In this document: positions 1-8,683 of the stretch, piece by piece
Layout of the letters: the number at the start of each line of letters is the position of its first letter
Numbering within the stretch: the stretch's first letter is position 1
NCBI RefSeq assembly: GCF_007744675.1
Contig: NZ_CP036269.1
Location: forward strand, 6,623,046 to 6,687,045
Source of the DNA: Gimesia alba
GTDB taxonomy: Bacteria > Planctomycetota > Planctomycetia > Planctomycetales > Planctomycetaceae
DNA length: 64,000 nucleotides
Reading direction: 5' to 3'
Notes under the pieces: generated by a model
Told to the model about the DNA's origin: nothing
Databases searched by the model: none
The model's input: only the letters and a program-made list of their open reading frames with translations
Made by a program: the position numbers and the translations under genes

Positions 1-234
1 AACCGAACCGCTGTCGCCTCCGTTCAGCATGAGCTCGCGCGTTTCCAGGCGTAACTCAGCTTCCTGCTTGAGCGAACTATGGCAGGCATAGCACTTCTCC
101 GCGAAGATCGGTTTGATCTCTTTTAAGTAATCCACCTTCTCAGCGGCAGGCAATGACGGAGAAATCAACAGCGCCAGAAAACCAAGCCCGAAAACTGAGG
201 TGGAACGAATTGTTCTCATTAGTCGTAGTCTCAT
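1..234 (-). CDS. Planctomycete-type cytochrome c protein, N-terminal part (cut by window edge)
   Basis: This is the first 78 codons of a leftward gene that runs off the left edge. The protein starts with a signal peptide (hydrophobic stretch about residues 12-30, then an Ala-Ala-Glu junction). A single-heme motif C-Y-A-C-H follows at residues 48-52 in the setting 'DYLKEIKPIFAEKCYACHS', which is the hallmark of the planctomycete cytochrome c domain. In this phylum the domain usually heads large secreted proteins that continue with DUF1549 and DUF1553, but that part lies outside the window, so the full architecture is inferred. An in-frame ATG five codons downstream (219) is an alternative start. 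The protein is probably periplasmic and involved in an electron-transfer or oxidative degradation step of unknown substrate. Confidence 0.8.
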   Translation of the reverse strand, partial: MRLRLMRTIRSTSVFGLGFLALLISPSLPAAEKVDYLKEIKPIFAEKCYACHSSLKQEAELRLETRELMLNGGDSGSV

Positions 235-711
235 ACCTTAATATTTACCACGGAACCGAAAGCCTGATAAGTCCTTACTTTTGATTTTGATATATTATAT
301 ATATTTTTCTTTATATATTTTATACAAAAATAGACTTCTTTTCACGTATCTGGGCTCTTTCAGAACAAAATAACACTGAATCAGACAAAAGAGTGGGCTG
401 GCTTTTAGCACCTCTTGAATTGCAGCGATTCCGGACTCTGCCTGACGTTTCAGACTGGTATCAGGCTTGAAGTCCTGTTTGATCACGTCTACTATTGCCG
501 TTCAGGCCGCTGGGACTGACAAAGAGTTAATATGAATTCCAGAAACGATTTGTGTCTTTCGATGCTATCGTGGAAATCACTTCTAATTCTGAAAAGTGTC
601 ACTGGTTTCGTGATCCATTTCCGTTAGGAGTCCGTTTCATAAGATTCAGAGTCCGGATTGTGCCTGGAACGCAATTTCGTCAACACGCGATTACAGATAA
701 GGGATTCGATA
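235..711. other. Intergenic region, AT-rich
   Basis: No gene is supported between the edge gene and the membrane protein at 712. Positions about 285-330 are strikingly AT-rich (runs of TATA and T), which would suit a promoter for the leftward cytochrome gene, but no clean -35/-10 pair can be assigned. A leftward 63-codon open frame at 295-486 has no ribosome binding site and no recognisable features, so it is not called. Confidence 0.5.
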
Positions 712-1461
712 ATGGCTGATGATTCCAATATGAGCAACGAGCAGGAACCTAATCAAGCTTCTCACAAAGATGATACGCCATCTAGTATCTATTTGATTTC
801 GTATCCCAAAATTGTCTTTCTCTATCCGACCTTGATCGTGTCGATTGTGGCTGCAATTTTCATGTCGATTGCAGGGGAGTCTGCCCACATTGGCGGCAAT
901 CGCGAACACATGGCGGAAGTCATGGCGTTAATATTTCTCGTCGTGTTTGGTTTAAACATTACGGTGCTGGCGTTTGACTTCCCGCGCACCACATCACTGA
1001 CACTGTTCTTTCTGGGGGTGGCGATCTTTATGGGGATCTGGATGCTACTGCGATTCAATCCTGACATTGTGCCTGCCCTGACCAATTTTTTGAAAAGTCT
1101 ACGTCCCTGGGCGAATTCCCAAATGTATTGGATGTTCTCCGGCATCCTGGGCCTGATTTTTGTCGGGGTGGGAATCAGTGTGCGTTTTGACTACTGGGAA
1201 GTGAAAGGCAACGAGTTGCTGCATCACCACGGTTTTTTAAGCGATCTGGAACGATTTTCGGCACCGAATTTGAAAATTGACAAAGAGATCAGCGATATTT
1301 TTGAGTACATCCTGTTACGATCAGGACGACTGGTGCTGCATCCCCGTAACGAGCCCCGGGCGATCGTGCTGGACAATGTGCCTTTCATTTCCAAAAAGGA
1401 AAAACAGATTACCCGGATGCTGGGAGCACTTCAGGTACAGGTAAGACCAGAGAGCCATTAA
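712..1461 (+). CDS. Four-TM membrane protein with a PH-like C-terminal domain
   Basis: The protein has 249 residues and no confident family assignment. After a polar, acidic N-terminus of about 30 residues come four hydrophobic helices (about residues 35-55, 70-90, 95-115 and 140-160). The soluble C-terminal part begins 'YWEVKGNELLHHHGFLSDLERF' style, resembling the bacterial PH-like (DUF304-type) fold in which a Trp/Val-rich strand is followed by a His-rich turn. The start is ATG 712, because an AAGGGA ribosome binding site lies 7 bases upstream; the longer frame from a TTG at 658 has none. It stands alone, 143 bases before smpB on the same strand. An inner-membrane location is likely, and the function is unknown. 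Confidence 0.75.
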   Translation: MADDSNMSNEQEPNQASHKDDTPSSIYLISYPKIVFLYPTLIVSIVAAIFMSIAGESAHIGGNREHMAEVMALIFLVVFGLNITVLAFDFPRTTSLTLFFLGVAIFMGIWMLLRFNPDIVPALTNFLKSLRPWANSQMYWMFSGILGLIFVGVGISVRFDYWEVKGNELLHHHGFLSDLERFSAPNLKIDKEISDIFEYILLRSGRLVLHPRNEPRAIVLDNVPFISKKEKQITRMLGALQVQVRPESH

Positions 1462-1604
1462 GGTCGCTTTTCAACTGAACCTTCCCGCCGGAAGATGTGT
1501 CGGTCCTGAACGGGGAACAGCGTTGGTCCCTGTTTCGTTCAACAAGTTATTAGATAAAAACATGAGCTGTGGTTCCGGCGTGTCGTCGGTGGGAGATTTT
1601 GGCA

Positions 1605-2099
1605 ATGGGGAAAAAAGGGAAAAAGAAGGCTGCGAAAGAAGACCCGAATTCGCGCACCGTCTGCCAGAATCGAAAAGCGCGGCATAACTATGAAATCCTG
1701 GATACACTGGACTGCGGGATTGTATTAGCGGGCAGCGAAGTCAAAAGTGTGCGCGCCAACAAGATTTCGATCGAAGAGGCCTTCGCCCGTATTCATAATG
1801 GGGAAGTCTGGCTCTATAACTGTGATATTGCCCTGTATCCCCAGGCCAACACAATGAATCACCAGACACGGCGTCCACGTAAACTGCTGATGAAAAAATC
1901 AGAAATCAGGAAGTTTGCTGAGCGCGCTGAAAATTCCAGCCTGACGCTGATTCCGTTAACTGTCTATTTCACGCGCGGGTTAGTAAAAGTGAAACTGGGC
2001 ATCGCCAAAGGCCGCAAGCTGCACGACAAACGCGAGAAGCTCAAAAAAGATTCCGCACGTATGGACATTCAGCGTGCGATGCGTGCACGCAATAATTAA
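1605..2099 (+). CDS. smpB: SsrA-binding protein SmpB
   Basis: SmpB binds tmRNA and delivers it to ribosomes stalled on broken mRNA (trans-translation). The 164 residues match the family length. They show the expected core: N-terminal basic stretch, 'NRKARHNYEILDTLDCGIVLAGSEVKS' region, the 'N..I...EAFARI..GE.WL.N..I..Y' strand region, and the 'KRGLVKVKLGIAKGRKLHDKR' type tmRNA-binding segment ending in a basic C-terminal tail. The start is ATG 1605, because a GGGAG ribosome binding site lies just upstream and the longer frame only adds an unrelated 12-residue stretch. A strong hairpin overlaps the stop codon, so the gene is probably monocistronic. No tmRNA gene was seen in the window. Confidence 0.96.
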   Translation: MGKKGKKKAAKEDPNSRTVCQNRKARHNYEILDTLDCGIVLAGSEVKSVRANKISIEEAFARIHNGEVWLYNCDIALYPQANTMNHQTRRPRKLLMKKSEIRKFAERAENSSLTLIPLTVYFTRGLVKVKLGIAKGRKLHDKREKLKKDSARMDIQRAMRARNN

Positions 2100-2129
2100 G
2101 GCCTTTGGAACAAATTCCAAAGGCCTTAA
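2096..2129. terminator. Hairpin terminator between convergent genes
   Basis: A perfect 15-bp inverted repeat (2096-2110 with 2115-2129, loop CAAA) overlaps the smpB stop codon and lies before the stop of the convergent gene at 2161. No T-tract follows, so the hairpin may act as a mRNA 3'-end stabiliser or a two-way terminator rather than a canonical intrinsic terminator. Confidence 0.75.
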
Positions 2130-2160
2130 AGGTCCCGCGTCTCTGTAATTTCAGCTACGC

Positions 2161-3276
2161 TTAATTTTGAGTGGTTTTAGGGTTGTCATACAGCCGAAGA
2201 TGAACCGTCTCCCCTTTTTTGGCCGTTGTTCCGGGCTTGGGCAACTGTTGATAAACATGGTAGATAACTTTCGGTTCCGGGGCTGCTGCACCACGGTGGA
2301 TTTCTGGTACGAATCCCATCTTGACTAGCATTTGTTGTGCTGCCTTGTAATCTCTGCCGATCATGGAAGGCACTTTGAACGCCACCTGCTTAACCGGATT
2401 CGGGGTATTCGGCCCTTCGGCAACCGCAGCAACCTTTCCCTGTAATTGATAGTCATCCAGATCCGGGATAAACGGATCTCCTTTCCACCAATCGATGATC
2501 CCTTTCCTCTTATTTGCCACTACATTTTTGAAGACATAAACCGTCGACTGATTACCCCCGGGATGAATCAACTGTACTGCATCCGGTAGATAAGTCTTGG
2601 GGTTTAATTTGACTTTTGCTTCACTGTAGTTGGCAGCATCGGCTCGACGCCTGGGTTTGACGGCAATCACAATTTGTTCCGGTGTATTGACCAGCAATTT
2701 CAGGAAGTAGCGTTTTTTGGCAGTCTCTGCTGGCATCCCAAACAAAAAGGGGAGTGGGCCTTCCATAATATTCGCTCCGCGGCGATCCACCGGAATCGGG
2801 TAAACTTCATAGGATTTTTCGTCTTCGTTAATCGAAAAGATGCGTTTTCCGTCACAGATCCAACATTCATTTTCTCCCGGTTTTAATTGATAGGGTTTTC
2901 CTTCAGCATTGCGTTTGTCGCTGACCGCTCCTTTGGGAATTTCCATCCCGGTAATATCAATCCGCCCCTTATCAGGATGTTCATAATAGAATTTCCCATC
3001 CGAACGTTTTTCCATCTGAAATACATCGTCATACCAGAGGCGAATGTGGTTACCTTGCAGTTTTTCAATTTTTTCCGAATGGTTTTCCCAGTTCTCCAAA
3101 ATCTTTTCCAGCGCGGGAGGTAACTGTTGCACCTTGAGGACAGCACCAGCCGGGTTGGGGCGTGGTTTCCGTTGGTCCAGCTGTGCCTGTACTTCGTTGT
3201 TGATCAGCAGTAACGTGAATGCAGTACAGCAGGTAAAAACGAGTGCTCTTTGCTGTAAAACCAGTTTCGATTTCAT
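2161..3276 (-). CDS. Exported LolA-like planctomycete family protein with C-terminal PASTA domain
   Basis: The protein has 371 residues with a signal peptide (hydrophobic residues about 10-30, ending 'EVQAQ'). The middle section (about 55-280) resembles a planctomycete-restricted paralogous family related to lipoprotein-sorting (LolA-like) folds, with the pattern 'W....I..L.G...R..YD.VF...K...GKFYYE.PDKGR' and a 'ENECWICDGKRIFSI' strand. Residues about 298-366 form a PASTA domain ('VPSMIGRDYKAAQQML...GF.P'), a module that in other bacteria binds peptidoglycan or beta-lactams. The start ATG has AAGGAT upstream. The gene is separated by 239 bases from lptE upstream, so it probably has its own promoter. 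The PASTA call is firm; the family call rests on pattern memory. Confidence 0.8.
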   Translation of the reverse strand: MKSKLVLQQRALVFTCCTAFTLLLINNEVQAQLDQRKPRPNPAGAVLKVQQLPPALEKILENWENHSEKIEKLQGNHIRLWYDDVFQMEKRSDGKFYYEHPDKGRIDITGMEIPKGAVSDKRNAEGKPYQLKPGENECWICDGKRIFSINEDEKSYEVYPIPVDRRGANIMEGPLPFLFGMPAETAKKRYFLKLLVNTPEQIVIAVKPRRRADAANYSEAKVKLNPKTYLPDAVQLIHPGGNQSTVYVFKNVVANKRKGIIDWWKGDPFIPDLDDYQLQGKVAAVAEGPNTPNPVKQVAFKVPSMIGRDYKAAQQMLVKMGFVPEIHRGAAAPEPKVIYHVYQQLPKPGTTAKKGETVHLRLYDNPKTTQN

Positions 3277-3515
3277 GAGTTGTCCAAATCCTTCCCTGAA
3301 TTGCCGGTCTGGCTGATCGACGAACCAGATTTACTGGCTTGAGGCCCGATATGTGATAGCAATCCGTGCTATTGAAGAAGATAGGTTGATCTAGTGAGGT
3401 GGGGGGTTGATTTTCGTTGTTGTGAGTTCTGAAATGTCTTGCGACCACATGTGGCCGCAGTGTAGCAGGAACGCAAATTCCTGACTATCCATGTTTGTCT
3501 CTATGTCATGTCAGT

Positions 3516-4037
3516 TTACCAGGGTGCTTCCATTAATTGGACGATCTGATTTGCTAAACTGTCAGTCGCAGTTTTGGTCGCTGTTGCCAGAGATTGCCCG
3601 ACTTCCGGTGCAAACGAAGCCTGCGAGACCAAATTTACCACATCCGGAGTGATGGGAACTTCCTGTTGAGACAGAATTCTCCCGCTGCGCATGTCTTCCC
3701 AGGTCACCTCAACTACAAACTGCAGATTCAGGTTTCGTGGGTCATTATTTTGAGTCGTTCCTAAGACGCTTTTGTTGATTTGTTTAATTGTGCCACTGAG
3801 CCGGGTATCCGCTTCGATGCCTTTGGCCAGACGAAAGGGAGTCCGTGACTGAATTTTCTGCTGGACGGCTTCAGTCAGTTGATATTCGAATCCACGACGA
3901 AAGGTATTGTTTTCAAAAATGGGGACGTAAACGGTCTGCACGTCCTGTTGATAGGAATTTCCGACCGTGTAACCACAGCCTGTCAGATCTATCGACAGTA
4001 GTGACAGCAGTAACAATTTTGCCACAATACGTACCAT
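3516..4037 (-). CDS. lptE: LPS-assembly lipoprotein LptE family
   Basis: LptE plugs the LptD barrel that inserts lipopolysaccharide into the outer membrane. The 173-residue protein has a lipoprotein signal with lipobox L-T-G-C (Cys21). The diagnostic LptE opening follows: C-G-Y, a short loop, then 'VYVPIFENNTFRRGFEYQLTEAV'. The later strand pattern ('L.G.I..I....L', 'V.V.W.D..SG..L') also fits. ATG 4037 gives a normal signal peptide; a TTG four codons upstream is possible. The gene is the last of a leftward cluster with recO and a BamD-like gene (47-base gap). Planctomycete LptE is divergent and LptD is not in the window. Confidence 0.85.
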   Translation of the reverse strand: MVRIVAKLLLLSLLSIDLTGCGYTVGNSYQQDVQTVYVPIFENNTFRRGFEYQLTEAVQQKIQSRTPFRLAKGIEADTRLSGTIKQINKSVLGTTQNNDPRNLNLQFVVEVTWEDMRSGRILSQQEVPITPDVVNLVSQASFAPEVGQSLATATKTATDSLANQIVQLMEAPW

Positions 4038-4084
4038 GAATTTATTCAACAGAACTCAGTGTTTCTGCCACGCGATAACGAAAT

Positions 4085-5533
4085 TTATAGTTTGATTCTT
4101 GCTGGTTCCGGTTCATCTTCCAGAGGAATTTTCCGAATCGGTTCTCCAAATCCTTCCAGTTTCAAACGAGCCGGTGGTTCCAACCCCTGCTGGGCCGGTG
4201 GTGCTTGTTTTGTTGTTGCTGGTACTGGATCTGTTTTTCCAAACCCAGGTAATCCCGGAACGAATGATCTTTTCGGTTCGGGTTGCTGTACCGTCTTTTT
4301 CGGTGTGGCATAGTTTGCCCAAAGATGGCTGGTATTCTCGTCTCCTAACTCTGCCAGTAATTCCCGCGCCTGATTCGCGAACGTGGATGTGGGGTGATTT
4401 TCGATCAGCAGATTACAATAAATGGCCGCTGATTTTGGTTTACCGCGCCGCATCCAGTATTGAACGGTTTCCCAGTCTCGCTTGGCTTTGGCCTTTTCAA
4501 TTTTTTTCAGTTCTTCCTTAAGGCGTGCCTGTTCCGCCTCTGGAAAGAGACGCATGGTGGTCGCTTTGAGATCTCCCGCATCTGTCAACACGGTCGCATC
4601 ATACTGAGGTCCCTGATAGGACATCAGTTTCACATGCGTACCCAGCATGAACGCATCTTTGAGGTGCGGACTTTTCGGGTATTCTTCACGCAACAGACTG
4701 AAAGTGCGGTCGGCATCCATATACCGCCCTTTTTTCAGATAATGGCTGGCAGTCAGCATCAAAGAATCATCGGCCAGTGGTCCGGTCGGGTCATGCAGCC
4801 AGATTGATTTGAGTGCTTCCAGTGCTCGGTTCTCGGTATCGAATACTGGACGCGTGCGATCAAAAAAGTTCGGTACCAGCGCCCATCGTGATTTGCGCGA
4901 CTTGCCGTCACTGGGAATTTCCGGAGTTTCTGAACCGGGTTCTTCCAGGTTCACCTGTTGAATTTCGCTCCCTTTCACAATCGATGGTTCCTGCAGCCAG
5001 TAACGAGCTATTGAGAACAATCGCTTGGTGGTCTGATCCAGATGTCGGGTCGAGGGAAAATCAATCAGCAACTGATCGTAGCTGTCCTGTGCCCAGGAAT
5101 ATTTTTTTTGAGCATACTGGCATTCTGCCACCATGAACTGAGCATCTTCTTTGATTGGGTCATTTTTATATTTTTTGACGATGGCTTTGAATTCCTTCTC
5201 AGCCCGTTTATATTCTTTCGCCACAAATTTTTCATTGGCCTGTTTGTATTCCGCCGCACCGACCGCAGGCTCAATGAACGTGGAATCTTTCTTTCTGTTC
5301 CAGAGTGCAGTCTGCATCACGCGCTGCATCGGTCCGCGTACGCCCTCGATCGATGGATCATCGGTTGCACTCTTTTTAGACCAGGGTGGCTTCAATGCTG
5401 CAAAATCAGAAGTCTGTTCGCCAAACATGGCGCAGCCCGGCAGTAATCCGCAGAGCGCCAGAGCCAGGCAAAGGCACATGCTGCGAGTCACAGAGGGAGA
5501 TTTATTTTGTAAGTCATAAGTGGACATGGTCAT
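4085..5533 (-). CDS. BamD-like outer-membrane assembly lipoprotein with TPR repeats
   Basis: The protein has 482 residues. It is a lipoprotein (signal peptide, lipobox L-P-G-C with Cys34) followed by tetratricopeptide-type repeats at about 95-190 ('EYKRAEKEFKAIVKKYKND', 'YSWAQDSYDQLLIDFPST') and again at about 230-400. BamD is a TPR lipoprotein of the barrel-assembly machine, but it is normally near 250 residues. This one has a second TPR block and a Pro-rich tail of about 80 residues, so the role is by analogy. It sits between recO (31-base gap) and lptE (47-base gap). ATG 5533 and the in-frame ATG two codons on are both usable; an AGGG precedes the second. Confidence 0.8.
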   Translation of the reverse strand: MTMSTYDLQNKSPSVTRSMCLCLALALCGLLPGCAMFGEQTSDFAALKPPWSKKSATDDPSIEGVRGPMQRVMQTALWNRKKDSTFIEPAVGAAEYKQANEKFVAKEYKRAEKEFKAIVKKYKNDPIKEDAQFMVAECQYAQKKYSWAQDSYDQLLIDFPSTRHLDQTTKRLFSIARYWLQEPSIVKGSEIQQVNLEEPGSETPEIPSDGKSRKSRWALVPNFFDRTRPVFDTENRALEALKSIWLHDPTGPLADDSLMLTASHYLKKGRYMDADRTFSLLREEYPKSPHLKDAFMLGTHVKLMSYQGPQYDATVLTDAGDLKATTMRLFPEAEQARLKEELKKIEKAKAKRDWETVQYWMRRGKPKSAAIYCNLLIENHPTSTFANQARELLAELGDENTSHLWANYATPKKTVQQPEPKRSFVPGLPGFGKTDPVPATTKQAPPAQQGLEPPARLKLEGFGEPIRKIPLEDEPEPARIKL

Positions 5534-5564
5534 CCCTGACTTCCACCTGAGGGAAATGAAGTGT

Positions 5565-6311
5565 TTATAGTTGCAGGTAGGGTGCCATTTTAGGACGGCG
5601 CCCCAAGATATGAGACATGGTTGTGGTCAGCAGTTGTCGAATCTCTCGTTGTTGTTGAAGGGATAAGTTCAATCGCTGGGATAGTTGTGTATTTTCGTCT
5701 AACAGCTTTTGCAGTACCGCCACTGTCCCTCGAGAGACACGCACATTTCCGTGTCGCTGTTGTTCACAATGCTGGCAATACAGTCCGCCGTTATTGGCGT
5801 CATAAAGATACGATTCCAACTGTCCTAAATCCTGACTGCATCCGGCACAGTATTCGAACTGAGGAAGTTGGCCGATCTCTTCTAACATGGTTAACTCAAA
5901 TTTTATTAACGCTTTCTGAAAATCATCATGTTCCTGCAATTCGAGTAATACTGCATACGCCGCGTCGAACAGTTCTGGATGAGGATCATATTCCTCAGTC
6001 AGAGCATCCAATAGTTCGGCAATGTAGTAGCCCACATACAGGTTAGAAAGACTTCCAGGATAAGGGCGAAAACGATTCACGAGCTGGGCTTCAGTTAAAA
6101 TATCAAGCCCGCCGGAAGATTTTCGGATGAAGACTATCCGACAAGTGGCCAGCAAGTCAATAGCAGCCTCGAAGGCACTTTTCAGCCGTTTCGCGCCCTT
6201 CGCCAGACTCGCAGTTTTACCAAAATCCCGCGTAAACCAGGTAATGACCTTGCTGGACTCGCTGAAATCAGCGAGCCGAATAATGATACCTTCCGTTTTC
6301 TCATTGGACAT
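5565..6311 (-). CDS. recO: DNA repair protein RecO
   Basis: RecO anneals complementary strands and loads RecA with RecR in RecF-pathway recombination repair. The 248-residue protein has the N-terminal OB fold ('EGIIIRLADFSESSKVITWFTRDFGK', 'LAKGAKR') and the helical C-terminal part. The zinc site is formed by two Cys pairs around residues 152-185 (C-A-G-C and C-Q-H-C). The length is normal. The gene leads the cluster recO / BamD-like / lptE. RecO followed by TPR lipoproteins is a planctomycete arrangement rather than the rnc-era-recO order of proteobacteria. Confidence 0.94.
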   Translation of the reverse strand: MSNEKTEGIIIRLADFSESSKVITWFTRDFGKTASLAKGAKRLKSAFEAAIDLLATCRIVFIRKSSGGLDILTEAQLVNRFRPYPGSLSNLYVGYYIAELLDALTEEYDPHPELFDAAYAVLLELQEHDDFQKALIKFELTMLEEIGQLPQFEYCAGCSQDLGQLESYLYDANNGGLYCQHCEQQRHGNVRVSRGTVAVLQKLLDENTQLSQRLNLSLQQQREIRQLLTTTMSHILGRRPKMAPYLQL

Positions 6312-6499
6312 AAGTCAGGTGCTGCCAGATAAAATTTGCGTTGTTCACTCGATCTGGAATGAGAAGTAAGAGACTCTACGACCGATCCGTCAAACAGGCA
6401 CTGTAGACGTTCTGTGAACTTAGATCGTTCGATTTTAGAGAATCAGCGGCCATTCTGAAAAGGCGAATGGGAATGAATCGTGATTGAGTCTGCGGAATT

Positions 6500-6533
6500 A
6501 AAAAAGCCTGCGAGTCAGCTCGCAGGCTTTTTT
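6500..6533. terminator. Bidirectional intrinsic terminator
   Basis: A 9-bp GC-rich stem (6506-6514 with 6519-6527, loop TCAG) is flanked by an A-run on the left and a six-base T-run on the right, so it can end transcription in both directions. It lies downstream of the leftward small gene at 6600-6908 and shields recO from read-through. Confidence 0.88.
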
Positions 6534-6599
6534 GTTGCTCAGGAGCAACTTGCGCTCAATTGGAGACACTCTGTTAGAAGCAAGAGTGTGTGAGTGATC

Positions 6600-6908
6600 T
6601 TAAAATACGTCAAGTTTAAAGTGATTCCCTTTGTGGTAGGGACGCTCACTGGGATAGAAGTTGTGCCAATCCTGATTGTAGACTGGAATTCTCATATTTT
6701 CCGGATACCGGTAATAGAGATTATCATAGCTCCCCTGTGGTCTCTGAAAGTTCTGGGGATAATACACATAGGGATAATAGTAAAATCGGTTCCAGTCAGT
6801 AGGTTGTCCTCGACCAGCCGCCATTGCATCGGAAGGCGAAAAAGTAGACGTGGCCAACCCAACCACAAACAGGAACAACCCTGCGAGCATGAGACGCCGC
6901 ACCATCAT
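6600..6908 (-). CDS. Small exported Tyr/Pro-rich protein
   Basis: The protein has 102 residues. It begins with a signal peptide (hydrophobic residues 8-24, probable cleavage after 'DAMAA'). The mature part is about 70 residues, very rich in Tyr, Pro, Asn and His ('NRFYYYPYVYYPQNF', 'YDNLYYRYPENMRIP', 'WHNFYPSERPYHKGNHFKLDVF'). The start is ATG 6908 with AAGGAGAG eight bases upstream; the longer frame was discarded for this reason. Small secreted proteins with this kind of C-terminus recur in planctomycetes, but I know no function. It is monocistronic, with its own terminator at 6500-6533. Confidence 0.8.
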   Translation of the reverse strand: MMVRRLMLAGLFLFVVGLATSTFSPSDAMAAGRGQPTDWNRFYYYPYVYYPQNFQRPQGSYDNLYYRYPENMRIPVYNQDWHNFYPSERPYHKGNHFKLDVF

Positions 6909-7109
6909 AGTTCTCTCCTTGCCAGTCGGTAGAATTAAGCGATCAGTCCAGCATGGACTGTCTGTAAGCGTATGCATTCTGAAAGATTCAGGATACCACT
7001 TAATTCATCGGCCTGATCAGGGGCGTCACAACAGGAAACTTCAGCATAAACGGATTAATCGTCGCAATTAGTACTGAACGCGTACAGTATTTTTTGCGAG
7101 AAAGAGTTC

Positions 7110-7886
7110 TCAAACGAGACGCGCTGTTGAGATCCCCTCCATAATCCAGCGATTCAGAGCCGCCAGTTGTTCAGATTCCTGACTCAGCTCGGCATTCAAT
7201 GAATTGACCGACTGAATCTGGCCGCCAGTGCTTTGCCACATTCGTGCAACCCAGGCAGCAGAGATGGGACCATCTGTCGCATTTTCCAGCGAATGGTCCA
7301 GCAGAATGCGTTTGTTTCTCAAATTGGCACTGGTCACGTTCTGGAAGTCGGTTTTACCGAAGCGTCCCTTGAACAGGGCGGCTCCCGCAAAAAAGTGAGG
7401 CATCTGCAGCAATAGTTTTGTGGCGACTGAGCAACCCGTGCCTGTTCCTGCCAGATAGATCCGTTGCTCATGAATATTGAGTACTTTGGACAACTCCTGT
7501 ACGGTCTGCTGGATCTGTTCGGCAAACTGTTTCACGAACAGGTGGCTGTCGGGCCAATAATAGCCTTTTTCCGGTGCTTTCGGGTTGATGGCAGGGGCAC
7601 GAAACGAAAGTCCCAGATAGTTTCGTGTGCTGATCTGCGGCATGATCTCATGTAAAGCCTGCTCAGAACCACTATCAGGATGCAGCCAGATAACAAGAGG
7701 ATATGCATACCCGGGTTCATAATGTTCCGGACGAAACAGGGCGATGTGCTTCAGCGGTAATTTGACCAAAGACTCAGACGAATCTGTATTCCCTGCCATT
7801 CTGTCTTTGAGCAAGGAAGAAGGCAATCCGGGACTTTCGGCTTTGAATCCATTTTCAATCCATTTAAGACGCTGCGTATAATCCAT
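7110..7886 (-). CDS. Alpha/beta-hydrolase-like protein (carboxylesterase/PHB-depolymerase type), probable pseudoenzyme
   Basis: The protein has 258 residues and no signal peptide. The fold is suggested by 'YPLVIWLHPDSGSEQALHEIMPQIS' (oxyanion strand-loop, about 62-86), 'GYYWPDSHLFVKQFAEQI', and the 'IYLAGTGTGCSVATKLLLQMPHFFAGAALFKG' elbow region (143-174). In active members the elbow is G-x-S-x-G; here residues 147-151 read G-T-G-T-G, so the nucleophile Ser is replaced by Gly149. Cys152 or Ser153 sit nearby and could be used, or the protein may have lost catalysis. A late Asp/His pair is not obvious. It lies 62 bases from the amidase gene on the same strand. Confidence 0.75.
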   Translation of the reverse strand: MDYTQRLKWIENGFKAESPGLPSSLLKDRMAGNTDSSESLVKLPLKHIALFRPEHYEPGYAYPLVIWLHPDSGSEQALHEIMPQISTRNYLGLSFRAPAINPKAPEKGYYWPDSHLFVKQFAEQIQQTVQELSKVLNIHEQRIYLAGTGTGCSVATKLLLQMPHFFAGAALFKGRFGKTDFQNVTSANLRNKRILLDHSLENATDGPISAAWVARMWQSTGGQIQSVNSLNAELSQESEQLAALNRWIMEGISTARLV

Positions 7887-7948
7887 TGTCGTTTTACTTT
7901 CAGTGATTGAATCTGAGGTAAGTCTTAAATGTGGGGAGTAACAGTCGT

Positions 7949-8683
7949 TTATTCCTGAGCCAATTCGATCTTGGCGGGCCGTGCTGTCGTTTGTGGGGAG
8001 GTGGCCCCGAATACAGGCAGGTCTACAGCGGCAGCCACTTCGCTCATAGGAAAGTATTTTCCAGGACAGGCAGTTGCTTTGACATCGCGATGCCCTTGTA
8101 CGTTTTCACCGGCAATTTTGTATTCTGCTTTCAGCACGCCGACCAGCTTTTTGACGGCCGCCAGTTGCGCTTCCGTAGGGGGAGCTTCTTCAAAATTACC
8201 CACCAGACAAACACCAATCCCTTTCTGGTTGTATTTATTATTTCCAGCGTGTGCCCCGTGCATCTGTTCGCGCCAACGGAATGTGGACTCGATCGCCCCA
8301 TCAGGCATCCCATTACCGTTTCCGATGACAAAGTGATAACCAATGCCAAGCCACGAGTTACCGGATTTATCTTTTTTCTTGCTATGTAGTTCGTGAATAC
8401 TCTCCACACTCCCTTTTGAAGAAGCGGTATGATGAATCACGATATATTCCCAGTCACGTACTTCTGCTTCAGGTTTCCAAGGGTTTTGCGGTTCAATGGC
8501 AATGGTTGGCGGAGTCGTAAACAGGGGAGCCCCCGGAGGAACAGGCTTCGCAGCCACAGGCGGATATTCAGGCATCGGACTGGGAGAATTAATCGTAACG
8601 GGAGGCAAAGATGTCTGCTGGGTACATCCTGAAATCTCAATCGCCGGCAGCATCGCGACACAACACATTATGATGCCCTTCAT
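7949..8683 (-). CDS. Lipoprotein N-acetylmuramoyl-L-alanine amidase (Amidase_2/PGRP fold)
   Basis: This enzyme would cut the amide between MurNAc and L-Ala in peptidoglycan. The protein has 244 residues. Lipobox I-S-G-C gives Cys20, then comes a Pro-rich linker to about residue 75, and the zinc-amidase domain follows. Zinc ligands are visible in 'YIVIHHTAS' (His) and '[14 protein letters not shown]' (His and Cys), with '[17 protein letters not shown]' and '[10 protein letters not shown]' between them. The start is ATG 8683, chosen for the GGGAGGGC ribosome binding site. The gene may be cotranscribed with the hydrolase-like gene downstream. Genuine cell-wall amidases in planctomycetes fit with their having a thin peptidoglycan layer. 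Confidence 0.92.
   Translation of the reverse strand: MKGIIMCCVAMLPAIEISGCTQQTSLPPVTINSPSPMPEYPPVAAKPVPPGAPLFTTPPTIAIEPQNPWKPEAEVRDWEYIVIHHTASSKGSVESIHELHSKKKDKSGNSWLGIGYHFVIGNGNGMPDGAIESTFRWREQMHGAHAGNNKYNQKGIGVCLVGNFEEAPPTEAQLAAVKKLVGVLKAEYKIAGENVQGHRDVKATACPGKYFPMSEVAAAVDLPVFGATSPQTTARPAKIELAQE

Noticed and set aside
295-486. Leftward 63-codon open frame in the AT-rich gap
   Set aside because: No ribosome binding site, no recognisable domain, and a composition matching the surrounding AT-rich DNA.
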